Shown here piece after piece: positions 1-7,351 of a DNA stretch of 27,408 nt (position 1 is its first letter; every line of letters starts with the position of its first letter). The translations under genes were made by a program, and so were the position numbers. The DNA is from an uncultured Actinomycetes bacterium (GTDB lineage: Bacteria > Actinomycetota > Acidimicrobiia > Acidimicrobiales > Ilumatobacteraceae): assembly GCA_937927625.1 (NCBI GenBank), contig CALBSD010000065.1, positions 1-27,408 of the forward strand, in the 5' to 3' direction. Under the pieces are notes generated by a model. That model was not told where the DNA came from and ran no database searches. It saw nothing but the letters and a program-made list of their open reading frames with translations.

Positions 1-1603
1 ACTTCGACACCACTTCTGCAATGTCTTCAGCGTCGACTTCTTCTTTCAGCATGCGATTGTCTTTTTGAAGAACATCAAGGTGCTCTGTTGCCTCATTGAT
101 ACGACGTTCCAATTCAGGAATACGCCCATATCGAATTTCGGCAGCCTTTTCGAGGTCGGTCTCACGCTCAATGTGAGTACGAAGTGTTTCCAATTCCTCT
201 TTCAGAGTGCGAATCGCAGAAATTGCTTCACGTTCAGCTTCCCAATGAGATTTCATTACATCCACTTGGGCTTGTAATTCATCGAGTTCGTCTTGCAAAG
301 TGCTCAAGCGTTCGACAGAAGCTGAATCTGTTTCCTTCTCCAGCGCAACTTTTTCAATCTCCAATTGCAGGATGCGACGCTGCACCACATCAATCTCCGT
401 GGGCAACGAATCAATTTCAATGCGCAGCTTGCTCGCTGCTTCGTCCATTAAGTCGATGGCCTTGTCTGGCAAGAAACGGTTCGTGAGATACCGGTTCGAC
501 AACACCGCTGCACTCACCAGTGCAGAGTCTTGAATACGCACACCGTGGTGCACTTCGTATCGCTCCTTCAATCCACGGAGAATGGCGATGGTGTCAGGCA
601 CTGTTGGTTCACCCACGTACACCTGTTGGAAACGACGCTCCAGTGCGGGGTCTTTCTCCACGTACTTTCGGAACTCATCCAATGTGGTGGCACCGACCAT
701 GCGCAGTTCACCGCGCGCAAGCATTGGCTTAATCATGTTGCCAGCGTCCATTGCGCCTTCAGAGCCGCCACCTGCGCCCACCAACGTGTGCATCTCATCG
801 ACAAAGGTGATGACTTCACCATTGGAGTCAGTGATCTCTTTGAGCACGGCCTTCAGGCGCTCTTCGAATTCACCGCGATACTTTGCGCCGGCGAGCATGG
901 AAGCAAGATCCAACGCAACCAGGCGCTTGTTTTTCAACCCTTCAGGAACATCTCCGTCTGCAATACGACGTGCGAGTCCCTCAACAATGGCGGTCTTACC
1001 AACGCCTGGTTCACCAATGAGGACCGGGTTGTTCTTGGTACGACGTGACAACACTTGGATGACTCGACGAATCTCCTCGTCGCGTCCAATGACAGGGTCA
1101 ATCTTTCCGGCACGTGCCCGCGCCGTGAGGTCTTGTCCGTACTTCTCCAATGCGGCAAACTGTGATTCTGGATCTGGTGATGTCACGCGATGCGAACCGC
1201 GAACTTCACGCAGTGCCTGCAACATCTCTTCGCTACCGATACCCACGCGTTGGTTGAGAGCAAGAATGAGATGCTCCACCGACAAGTAATCGTCGTGCAG
1301 GTCTTTGCGAACTGTCTCAGCGTTTTCAAACATGTTGCTGAGTTCGCGATTCATTCGTGGCTCAGCACCGCTCTCAACACGAGCGAGGCGTGCGATGTTC
1401 TCATCGGCCTTTGCTCGCAACATTCCTGGTGCGACACCAAGCTTTTGTAATAGAGCAGGGACGATTGTGTCGGGTTGGCTAACGACTGCAGCCAAGATGT
1501 GATCAACGGTGAGATCGGGGTTGCCGTTACTGCGTGCCATTTCGCTTGCAGCAGCGACAGCTTCCTGTGTCTTCGTTGTCCACTTTTTCGGATCGAATGC
1601 CAT
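1..1603 (-). CDS. clpB: ClpB disaggregase, C-terminal part outside the window
   Basis: Hsp100 AAA+ chaperone that threads aggregated proteins through its ring and works with DnaK to rescue them in the cytoplasm. The 534 codons present read MAFDPKKWTTKTQEA at the start. They cover the N-domain (about 1-145), the first ATPase domain with Walker A GEPGVGKT (197-204) and Walker B VITFVDE (264-270), and the long coiled-coil middle domain (about 400-525). The second ATPase domain lies beyond base 1. The middle domain separates ClpB from ClpA and ClpC. The ATG at 1601-1603 has a strong ribosome binding site, AGGAGG (1612-1617). The gene begins 20 nt after the hspR stop with no visible promoter between, so it probably ends the dnaK operon. 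In Streptomyces and Mycobacterium clpB is a separate HspR-regulated locus, as far as I recall. Identity is certain; the 3' end is not visible. Confidence 0.97.
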   Translation of the reverse strand, partial: MAFDPKKWTTKTQEAVAAASEMARSNGNPDLTVDHILAAVVSQPDTIVPALLQKLGVAPGMLRAKADENIARLARVESGAEPRMNRELSNMFENAETVRKDLHDDYLSVEHLILALNQRVGIGSEEMLQALREVRGSHRVTSPDPESQFAALEKYGQDLTARARAGKIDPVIGRDEEIRRVIQVLSRRTKNNPVLIGEPGVGKTAIVEGLARRIADGDVPEGLKNKRLVALDLASMLAGAKYRGEFEERLKAVLKEITDSNGEVITFVDEMHTLVGAGGGSEGAMDAGNMIKPMLARGELRMVGATTLDEFRKYVEKDPALERRFQQVYVGEPTVPDTIAILRGLKERYEVHHGVRIQDSALVSAAVLSNRYLTNRFLPDKAIDLMDEAASKLRIEIDSLPTEIDVVQRRILQLEIEKVALEKETDSASVERLSTLQDELDELQAQVDVMKSHWEAEREAISAIRTLKEELETLRTHIERETDLEKAAEIRYGRIPELERRINEATEHLDVLQKDNRMLKEEVDAEDIAEVVSK

Positions 1604-1611
1604 GGTGATGG

Positions 1612-1617
1612 CCTCCT
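1612..1617 (-). promoter_or_regulatory. Strong ribosome binding site of clpB
   Basis: AGGAGG on the minus strand, 8 nt before the clpB ATG. It is one of the few consensus Shine-Dalgarno sites in the window and fixes the clpB start. It fits a gene translated from within a polycistronic mRNA. Confidence 0.85.
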
Positions 1618-1623
1618 GTGTGG

Positions 1624-2019
1624 TTATCGGTTGGGATCAAAAATGCTGGGGCGGTCGTTGTAGAGCGTGATGGCACGACGAAGTGGCACCAATGCTCCCG
1701 AGGATCGCTGTTCAAGTGCGTTGACTGCATCGATAAGTCCCTGGCGCAGTTCTGCCACTTCTGTTCGAAGTCGAATGACTTCTTCTTCTAAAGACATCAC
1801 ATGACGGATGCCTTCGAGATTCATTCCGGTGGCTGCAAGTTCTGCAATACGACGCAGACGCATGATGTCGGCATCGCTGTAACGACGATTGCCACCGGTG
1901 GTGCGTGCGGGTGTGAGTAACCCACGGCGTTCATAGATACGCAACGTCTGCGGATGCATGCCGGCGAGTTCTGCGGCAACCGAAATCACATAGACGGCTT
2001 GGTGATGCGGACGCATCAT
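1624..2019 (-). CDS. hspR: HspR, MerR-family heat-shock repressor
   Basis: Transcriptional repressor of the dnaK operon that uses DnaK as co-repressor and binds HAIR inverted repeats. The 131-residue protein has an N-terminal MerR winged-helix domain: AAELAGMHPQTLRIYERRGLLTPART at about 15-40, then GGNRRYSDADIMRLRRI. A coiled-coil segment follows (about 75-105) and a basic C-terminal tail. The typical HspR feature, a MerR domain directly after dnaJ in a dnaK operon, is met. The ATG at 2017-2019 overlaps the dnaJ stop (ATGA), so the two are translationally coupled; a second ATG at 2014-2016 is an equally possible start. A HAIR-like site lies upstream of dnaK at 5531-5551, which suggests autoregulation. 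Family and role are confident from sequence plus context. Confidence 0.93.
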   Translation of the reverse strand: MMRPHHQAVYVISVAAELAGMHPQTLRIYERRGLLTPARTTGGNRRYSDADIMRLRRIAELAATGMNLEGIRHVMSLEEEVIRLRTEVAELRQGLIDAVNALEQRSSGALVPLRRAITLYNDRPSIFDPNR

Positions 2020-3119
2020 GAGCTTTCCTTCTCACGTGGTGAACGAAGTACTTCATGCAGCGCTTCAACAGCAGCTTCTTCTTCTTTGTTCAACTTCGTG
2101 GGCACTGCAACATCAACAGTGACAATGAGATCGCCGGTCTCTTTTGAGTTGGCAATGCCTTTGCCTTTCACGCGATGACGTGAACCCGACTGTGTTCCAG
2201 GCTTCAAGCGCAACGTCACTTCACCGTCACTGAGCGTGGGAACGGTGATCGTTGCACCCAGCACCGCCTCGGTGAACGACACAGGTACTCGTACCAACAG
2301 TGTGAGACCTTCGCGAGCAAACACTGCATGTGGCGCAACACGACACTCCACAAACAAATCACCGGCAGGTCCGCCATTGCGCCCAGGAGTTCCTCGGCCC
2401 TTCAACCGAATGCGTTGACCATTGTCAACACCTGCAGGAATACGCACATTCACTTCGCGAGGACGACGTTCAATGCCGTTACCGCGACAGGTGCTGCACG
2501 GATGCTCAATGATGTTGCCTTTGCCACCACATGAGCGACACGGCGACGACATCGCAAATGGACCTTGGTTATTCGATACCGACCCACGGCCACCGCAAGC
2601 GCTGCACATCTTTGGCGTTGTTCCAGGTCGTGCTCCCGATCCGGTGCACGATGAACATACGGCGTCGGCGGTGAGATGTATCGAAGTAGTGAGACCGTGT
2701 GCGGCTTCTTCGAATGACAGTGTCAATGTCGACTCAATGTCTGCGCCACGTTGCGGTCCAACGCCACTCGCTCCGCCACGACGTCCGCGGCCGCCAAACA
2801 TCTGACCGAGAATGTCGCCGAAGTCGGCTCCACCCATGTCGAAGCCCATATTTCCGCCACCCGGTCCGAAACCTGCTGATGGTCCCATGCGTCGTACTTC
2901 GTCGTACTCAGCGCGCTTGCTTGCATCACCGACAACGTCATACGCAGCAGAGATGTCCTTGAACTTCTCTTCCGCTTCTTTGTTCCCTGGGTTGGTATCA
3001 GGGTGATATTGACGAGCTAAGCGTCGGTACGCCTTCGTGATGTCTTTATCGGACGCATCTTTCGACACGCCAAGGACTGCGTAATAGTCCTTTTCAAACC
3101 AATCACGTTGGGCGGCCAA
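2016..3119 (-). CDS. dnaJ: DnaJ co-chaperone (Hsp40), actinobacterial DnaJ1 type
   Basis: Stimulates the DnaK ATPase and delivers unfolded clients. The 367 residues show a J domain (about 10-75) with the essential HPD motif (QYHPDTNP), a Gly/Phe-rich linker (about 85-130), a zinc-binding region with all four CxxCxGxG-type repeats (CSSCTGSG, CSACGGRG, CRSCGGKG, CSTCRGNG), and C-terminal substrate-binding domains. The leader MAAQRDWFEKDYYAVLGV resembles the DnaJ1 of other actinobacteria, which supports the TTG start at 3117-3119. That start lies 3 nt after the grpE TAA, with only a weak purine-rich site (AAAGGGA) inside the end of grpE, so coupling to grpE translation is likely. The downstream stop overlaps the hspR ATG. 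Confidence 0.96.
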   Translation of the reverse strand: MAAQRDWFEKDYYAVLGVSKDASDKDITKAYRRLARQYHPDTNPGNKEAEEKFKDISAAYDVVGDASKRAEYDEVRRMGPSAGFGPGGGNMGFDMGGADFGDILGQMFGGRGRRGGASGVGPQRGADIESTLTLSFEEAAHGLTTSIHLTADAVCSSCTGSGARPGTTPKMCSACGGRGSVSNNQGPFAMSSPCRSCGGKGNIIEHPCSTCRGNGIERRPREVNVRIPAGVDNGQRIRLKGRGTPGRNGGPAGDLFVECRVAPHAVFAREGLTLLVRVPVSFTEAVLGATITVPTLSDGEVTLRLKPGTQSGSRHRVKGKGIANSKETGDLIVTVDVAVPTKLNKEEEAAVEALHEVLRSPREKESS

Positions 3120-3122
3120 GGC

Positions 3123-3608
3123 TTATCCCTTTACCTTCACCATGGCAGCGCGAAGAACGCGGCCCTTCCATTCGTATCCGGTGCGCAACACTTCGCTAAC
3201 GATTGGCTCTTCGCCATCGCCAGGCTCAGTCATCACTGCCTCGGCAAGTTCTGGATTAAACGGTTGACCCAAGAGATCAAGCGCGACGAGACCTTGTGAT
3301 TTCAATGCACCCATCAACGCTGACCAAATTGGTTCCACGCCTTCTGCGCCGTGAGCAAATGCTGCTTCACATGCATCAAGAACGGGAAGAAGTGATTCTG
3401 CAAGTCGGCCGGTCGCACGTGCAATCTCATCGGACTGCATCTGCGTCATGCGCTTCTTGTAGTTCTCGAAGTCCGCTTGCAAACGCAATGCAATGTCTTT
3501 GAATTCATTGCGTTCGGCAAGCAGAGCGTCGATGTCGTGTTCGACAGCAACTTCCTCGACAACCTCGGTCGCGGCCTCTTCAGGCTGTTCGACAGTTTCG
3601 TCAGTCAT
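3123..3608 (-). CDS. grpE: GrpE nucleotide-exchange factor
   Basis: Releases ADP from DnaK and so resets the chaperone cycle. The 161-residue protein has an acidic disordered N-terminus (about 1-25), a long helix (ALLAERNEFKDIALRLQADFENYKKRMTQ, about 28-57) that forms the dimeric coiled coil, and a C-terminal beta domain ending in the family signature region (LGQPFNPELAEAVM... VLRTGYEWKGRVLRAAMVKV). It is shorter than most actinobacterial GrpE proteins, mainly through a reduced N-terminal extension. It lies 3 nt after dnaK and 3 nt before dnaJ in the same operon. Confidence 0.95.
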   Translation of the reverse strand: MTDETVEQPEEAATEVVEEVAVEHDIDALLAERNEFKDIALRLQADFENYKKRMTQMQSDEIARATGRLAESLLPVLDACEAAFAHGAEGVEPIWSALMGALKSQGLVALDLLGQPFNPELAEAVMTEPGDGEEPIVSEVLRTGYEWKGRVLRAAMVKVKG

Positions 3609-3611
3609 TAT

Positions 3612-5444
3612 TTACTGCTCGTCAACAATCTCAGCGTCGACAATGTCGTCATCCGAAGGTGCCGATGCACCAGATGCCGATGTACCAGCTGCACCGTTGT
3701 CACGAGCTGCTGCTTCGTACAGCTTCTGGCTGAACGCCTGGCTTGCGCCCATGAGTGTTTCGGTTGCTGACTTGATCTGCTCGAGATCGTTTGCACCAAT
3801 CGCAGCCTTCAATGCAGCGAGAGGACCTTCGACTGCGTCCTTCTCTTCTGCAGAGACGTTCTCGCCTTGCTCACGCAATGTCTTTTCGGTTTGGTATACG
3901 AGTGCATCAGCGTTGTTACGAATCTCTGCTTCGTCACGGCGGCGACGGTCATCTTCCGCGTGTGCTTCTGCATCGCGAATCATCTCATCAATCTTGTCCT
4001 TGCTGAGAGACGACGCGTTCTGCACCTGCATCTTGTTCTCCTTGTTGGTCGCGCGATCCTTCGCGGACACAACAACGATTCCGTTTGCATCAATGTCGAA
4101 CGTGACTTCAATCTGAGGCACACCGCGTGGTGCTGCTGGCAAGTCAGACAAGGTGAATGTTCCCAGCTCTGAGTTGTACGCAGCCATTTCGCGCTCACCT
4201 TGCAACACCTTGATCTCTACAGATGGCTGATTGTCATCTGCAGTGGTGAACACTTCGGTACGGCGTGTAGGAATGGTTGTGTTGCGCTCGATGAGCTTTG
4301 TCATCACGCCACCCTTGGTTTCAATACCAAGCGACAATGGTGTGACGTCAAGAAGAAGAACATCCTTCACTTCGCCCTTCAATACACCGGCCTGTACTGC
4401 AGCGCCTTCAGCAACAACTTCGTCTGGGTTCACAGTCTTGTTTGGCTCTTTGCCGGTGAGGCTGAACACGAGATCCTGCACTGCAGGCATACGTGTGGAA
4501 CCACCAACAAGAATCACGTGATTCACTTCGTTCTTCGAAAGACCGGCGTCCTTCAACGCCTGCTCGAAGGAAACGCGGCAACGCTCAACGAGGTCTGCTG
4601 TCATTTCCTGGAACTTCGAACGTGACAACTGCTCATCAAGGTGCAATGGACCTTCTGCAGTTGCAGTGATGAATGGCAAGTTGATCTGCGTCGACTGTGT
4701 CTGGCTGAGTTCAATCTTTGCCTTTTCAGCAGCTTCCTTCAGACGCTGCATCGCCATGCGATCTTGCGCAAGGTCAACACCGTGTGCACCCTTGAACTGC
4801 TGCACCAACCAATCGATAATGCGTTGGTCCCAGTCATCACCACCGAGGTGTGTGTCACCGTGTGTGCTCTTCACTTCGAAGACGCCGTCACCGATTTCAA
4901 GCACGGATACGTCGAAGGTGCCGCCACCAAGGTCGAACACCAAAATGGTTTCGTCTTGTGATGATTTATCAAGGCCGTATGCAAGTGCTGCTGCGGTGGG
5001 CTCGTTGATAATGCGCAACACATTGAGACCAGCAATAGCGCCCGCTTCTTTTGTTGCAGTGCGCTCTGCGTCCTTGAAGTACGCAGGAACAGTGATGACT
5101 GCATCGGTCACGGTGGTGCCCAGGTACGCCTCGGCATCGCGCTTCAACTTCATGAGGATGCGTGCGCTGATTTCCTGTGGCGTGTACTTCTTGCCGTCGA
5201 TGTCTTCTGAAGTCCACGAAGTACCCATCTCGCGTTTGATGCTGCGGAAGGTGCGATCGGGGTTGGTGATTGCTTGGCGCTTAGCGACTTCGCCCACCAA
5301 CACTTCTCCGGTCTTGGAGAAAGCAACGATGGATGGAGTGGTGCGAGCACCTTCAGCATTTGGGATCACAACACGTTCGCCTGCTTCAAGAACAGAAACG
5401 ACTGAGTTGGTGGTTCCGAGGTCGATACCGACTGCTTTTGCCAT
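3612..5444 (-). CDS. dnaK: DnaK (Hsp70) chaperone
   Basis: ATP-dependent chaperone and, in actinobacteria, co-repressor of HspR. The 610 residues include the phosphate-binding loop GIDLGTTNS (6-14), ITVPAYF, INEPTAAALAYGLD, and the second phosphate loop FDLGGGTFDVSVLE. The interdomain linker (VLLLDVTPLSLGIE) and substrate-binding domain follow, then a helical lid and an acidic tail ending DDDIVDAEIVDEQ. Length is normal for the family. The ATG at 5442-5444 has AAGGAG at 5452-5457, 7 nt upstream. It is the first gene of a five-gene operon. Its 142-nt upstream region, shared with the divergent gpmI, carries CIRCE and HAIR-like operators. Identity is certain. Confidence 0.99.
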   Translation of the reverse strand: MAKAVGIDLGTTNSVVSVLEAGERVVIPNAEGARTTPSIVAFSKTGEVLVGEVAKRQAITNPDRTFRSIKREMGTSWTSEDIDGKKYTPQEISARILMKLKRDAEAYLGTTVTDAVITVPAYFKDAERTATKEAGAIAGLNVLRIINEPTAAALAYGLDKSSQDETILVFDLGGGTFDVSVLEIGDGVFEVKSTHGDTHLGGDDWDQRIIDWLVQQFKGAHGVDLAQDRMAMQRLKEAAEKAKIELSQTQSTQINLPFITATAEGPLHLDEQLSRSKFQEMTADLVERCRVSFEQALKDAGLSKNEVNHVILVGGSTRMPAVQDLVFSLTGKEPNKTVNPDEVVAEGAAVQAGVLKGEVKDVLLLDVTPLSLGIETKGGVMTKLIERNTTIPTRRTEVFTTADDNQPSVEIKVLQGEREMAAYNSELGTFTLSDLPAAPRGVPQIEVTFDIDANGIVVVSAKDRATNKENKMQVQNASSLSKDKIDEMIRDAEAHAEDDRRRRDEAEIRNNADALVYQTEKTLREQGENVSAEEKDAVEGPLAALKAAIGANDLEQIKSATETLMGASQAFSQKLYEAAARDNGAAGTSASGASAPSDDDIVDAEIVDEQ

Positions 5445-5475
5445 TGGGGGTCTCCTTCAATAGAAGAGGTTGGGA

Positions 5476-5502
5476 TTAGCAGTCATGATAAGGGAGTGCT
5501 AA
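5476..5502. promoter_or_regulatory. CIRCE element (HrcA operator) upstream of dnaK
   Basis: Left arm TTAGCAGTC (5476-5484), 9-nt spacer (5485-5493), right arm GAGTGCTAA (5494-5502). Against the CIRCE consensus TTAGCACTC-N9-GAGTGCTAA, 17 of 18 arm bases match and the spacer length is exact. It lies 32 nt upstream of the dnaK ATG and covers the likely -10 box, the expected position for repression by HrcA. No hrcA gene is in the window, so the repressor must be encoded elsewhere. Confidence 0.93.
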
Positions 5503-5514
5503 TTCCCATTGCAA
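5485..5514 (-). promoter_or_regulatory. Probable dnaK promoter (-35 TTGCAA, -10 TATCAT)
   Basis: On the minus strand TTGCAA (5509-5514) is followed after 18 nt by TATCAT (5485-5490), a housekeeping-sigma-like pair. The -10 lies in the CIRCE loop, so HrcA binding would block it directly. Transcription would start near 5478 and leave a leader of about 34 nt with the AAGGAG site. Position is inferred, not measured. Confidence 0.6.
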
Positions 5515-5530
5515 CCAATGTGACAAGAAA

Positions 5531-5551
5531 CTTGATATGGGTACGCTCAAC
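5531..5551. promoter_or_regulatory. HAIR-like site (candidate HspR operator)
   Basis: CTTGATA, 7 nt, GCTCAAC. The HspR-associated inverted repeat is CTTGAGT-N7-ACTCAAG; 10 of 14 arm bases match, including both CTTGA and CTCAA cores at the exact spacing. It lies just upstream of the dnaK -35, and hspR is in the same operon. The outer bases of the right arm and inner bases of both arms differ, so this is a degenerate site. Confidence 0.6.
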
Positions 5552-5574
5552 TTTGCGGAGGCCTTTTCAGCACT

Positions 5575-5580
5575 TAGTCT
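5575..5580 (+). promoter_or_regulatory. -10 box of a likely leaderless gpmI promoter
   Basis: TAGTCT ends 6 nt before the gpmI ATG, which puts the transcription start at the A of the start codon. There is no Shine-Dalgarno sequence. A clear -35 is not visible. Confidence 0.6.
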
Positions 5581-5586
5581 GACGGC

Positions 5587-7236
5587 ATGGGTTCCCCCGC
5601 CACTAACTCCGCTGCCGCCCCCCTCGTGCTTGCCATCCTTGATGGCGTTGGCTTAGAGGACCCCACCGCCGACAATGCCGTCACAGGTGCGACCGCACCT
5701 TTCCTGCATGGAGCGATCGATGGTCACGTGGGCGAGAAGCCCGTGGTGTCGCTTCCCATCCGCGCACACGGAGTCGCCGTGGGGCTGCCCACCGATGCCG
5801 ACATGGGCAACTCAGAGGTGGGCCACAACATCATGGGAGCTGGCCGCATCTTCGACCAGGGCGCCAAGCAGGTGGAAGAAGCCTTCCGCACCGGTGATAT
5901 CTGGGGTGAGGCCTGGCAAATGGTGACTGCCCGCAAGGACCACCAGATTCATTTCGTGGGTCTGTTGTCCGACGGAAATGTCCACTCCCACATCCGCCAC
6001 CTCAAAGCGTTGGTGACCGCTGCAGCCACCGTGGGCGCACAAAAGATCGTGATTCACCCTTTATTTGATGGTCGCGACGTCATTGACGGCACCGCCGAGA
6101 CTTACCTGGCAGACCTCGAAACCTTCCTTGCCGACATTGCAGCAACGCATCGTTGCACTGCAGTTGTTGGCTCTGGTGGTGGACGAATGATCGTCACCAT
6201 GGACCGCTATGAAGCCGACTGGACCATTGTTGAAAATGGCTGGAAGGCGCATGCGCAAGGTTCGGCACGCCCCTTTGCCTCCGCCAGCGAAGCACTTGCC
6301 ACGTTGCGTGCAGAAGACAATGGTGTCAGCGACCAGTACCTGCCCCCGTTCACCATCGTTGATGACAACGGTGCCCCCATTGGCGCCATGCACGACAACG
6401 ATGCTGTTGTCATCTTTAACTTCCGCGGCGACCGCGTGGTTGAGATTTATCGCGCACTCACAGAGGAACCGTTTACGCCATTTGCACGTGGTCCTCTTCC
6501 GAACAATCTTCTTGTTGTTGGCATGACTTTGTACGACGGCGACATGGGAATCCCTGCACACTTCTTGGTGCCGCCTACTCGCGTCACCGGAACCGTTTCA
6601 GAACTTCTTGCAACAGCAGGCTTCGCACAATACGCAGTTGCAGAAACACAGAAGTTTGGACACGTTACGTATTTCTGGAACGGCAATCGTTCAGAAAAAT
6701 TCAATGAGCAGTTAGAGACATGGGTCGAGATTCCTTCCGACAAAGTGTCGTTCGACAAGTTGCCAAAAATGAAGGCAAAAGAAACCGGCGATGCAGTTGT
6801 TGAAGCAGTGAAAAGTGGCAAATACCCCTTTATTCGTTGCAATTTTGCAGGTGGCGACATGGTGGGACACACCGGCGATATTCCTGCGTCGATCATTGCT
6901 GTCGAAGCAATTGATGAAGCACTCGTGCGCGTCAACGATGCGGTGCGCGCAGCAGGTGGAACACTTCTCATCACTGCAGACCACGGCAACTGTGAAGTAC
7001 TGGTGGAACGCGACAAGAACGGTGCACCACTCATGGATGCACACGGTGTTGTAGTTCCGAAGAAATCGCATACGTTGTCGCCAGTTCCATTCATTGCAAT
7101 TGACTATGCGAATCGCACCATTACCTCTGCAGGTGTGAGTGATGCAGGTATCTCCAATGTGGCCGCCACGATTCTCACATTGCTTGGACAGCCCGTGCCC
7201 GGTGACTACCGCCCAGCGCTCGTCACCGTTTCCTAA
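5587..7236 (+). CDS. gpmI: 2,3-bisphosphoglycerate-independent phosphoglycerate mutase
   Basis: Interconverts 3- and 2-phosphoglycerate in glycolysis and gluconeogenesis with two Mn ions and a phosphoserine intermediate. The 549-residue protein shows the alkaline-phosphatase-superfamily metal site LAILDGVG (Asp19), the catalytic serine motif DMGNSEVGHN (Ser76), HPLFDGRDV, NFRGDRVVEI, the metal-binding NFAGGDMVGHTG, and TADHGNCE. These are the conserved iPGM elements in order, at a slightly long but normal length. The ATG at 5587 is preceded by TAGTCT 6 nt upstream and no ribosome binding site, so translation is probably leaderless. It is divergent from dnaK, and the HAIR-like site between them might influence both. 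Most sequenced actinobacteria I know use the BPG-dependent GpmA, so iPGM is a modest lineage hint. Confidence 0.97.
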   Translation: MGSPATNSAAAPLVLAILDGVGLEDPTADNAVTGATAPFLHGAIDGHVGEKPVVSLPIRAHGVAVGLPTDADMGNSEVGHNIMGAGRIFDQGAKQVEEAFRTGDIWGEAWQMVTARKDHQIHFVGLLSDGNVHSHIRHLKALVTAAATVGAQKIVIHPLFDGRDVIDGTAETYLADLETFLADIAATHRCTAVVGSGGGRMIVTMDRYEADWTIVENGWKAHAQGSARPFASASEALATLRAEDNGVSDQYLPPFTIVDDNGAPIGAMHDNDAVVIFNFRGDRVVEIYRALTEEPFTPFARGPLPNNLLVVGMTLYDGDMGIPAHFLVPPTRVTGTVSELLATAGFAQYAVAETQKFGHVTYFWNGNRSEKFNEQLETWVEIPSDKVSFDKLPKMKAKETGDAVVEAVKSGKYPFIRCNFAGGDMVGHTGDIPASIIAVEAIDEALVRVNDAVRAAGGTLLITADHGNCEVLVERDKNGAPLMDAHGVVVPKKSHTLSPVPFIAIDYANRTITSAGVSDAGISNVAATILTLLGQPVPGDYRPALVTVS

Positions 7237-7255
7237 CGATTGTCCTGATTCCACA

Positions 7256-7285
7256 AGACCCCTCGGTCTCGCGTCACATGTGACG
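7256..7285. repeat. Small hairpin and 14-bp perfect palindrome between gpmI and the cNMP-binding gene
   Basis: AGACC-CCTC-GGTCT (7256-7269) is followed by the perfect palindrome CGTCACATGTGACG (7272-7285). The palindrome lies about 53 nt upstream of the -10 of the next gene and could be an operator for a dimeric regulator. It has the half-site letters of CRP-like sites (TCACA/TGTGA) but with no spacer and in inverted order. The first hairpin might help end gpmI transcription, though no T-run follows. Confidence 0.45.
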
Positions 7286-7338
7286 ACTCCAACAGAATCG
7301 TTTCGTCTCCAGTGGAAAAGTGACCCTAAGCAAGTGAT

Positions 7339-7344
7339 TACACT
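7339..7344 (+). promoter_or_regulatory. -10 box of a likely leaderless promoter
   Basis: TACACT ends 7 nt before the ATG at 7352. This favours 7352 over the in-frame ATG at 7346 as the start of the cyclic-nucleotide-binding protein. Confidence 0.5.
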
Positions 7345-7351
7345 TATGCAC

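Noticed and set aside
582..1289. 235-codon open frame on the plus strand opposite clpB
   Set aside because: It lies entirely inside the conserved ClpB ATPase domain and has no recognisable protein features.
4666..5463. 265-codon open frame on the plus strand opposite dnaK
   Set aside because: It mirrors the codon pattern of dnaK, is rich in Ser, Arg and Thr, has no promoter or ribosome binding site and resembles no family; long antisense frames over dnaK are a common artefact.
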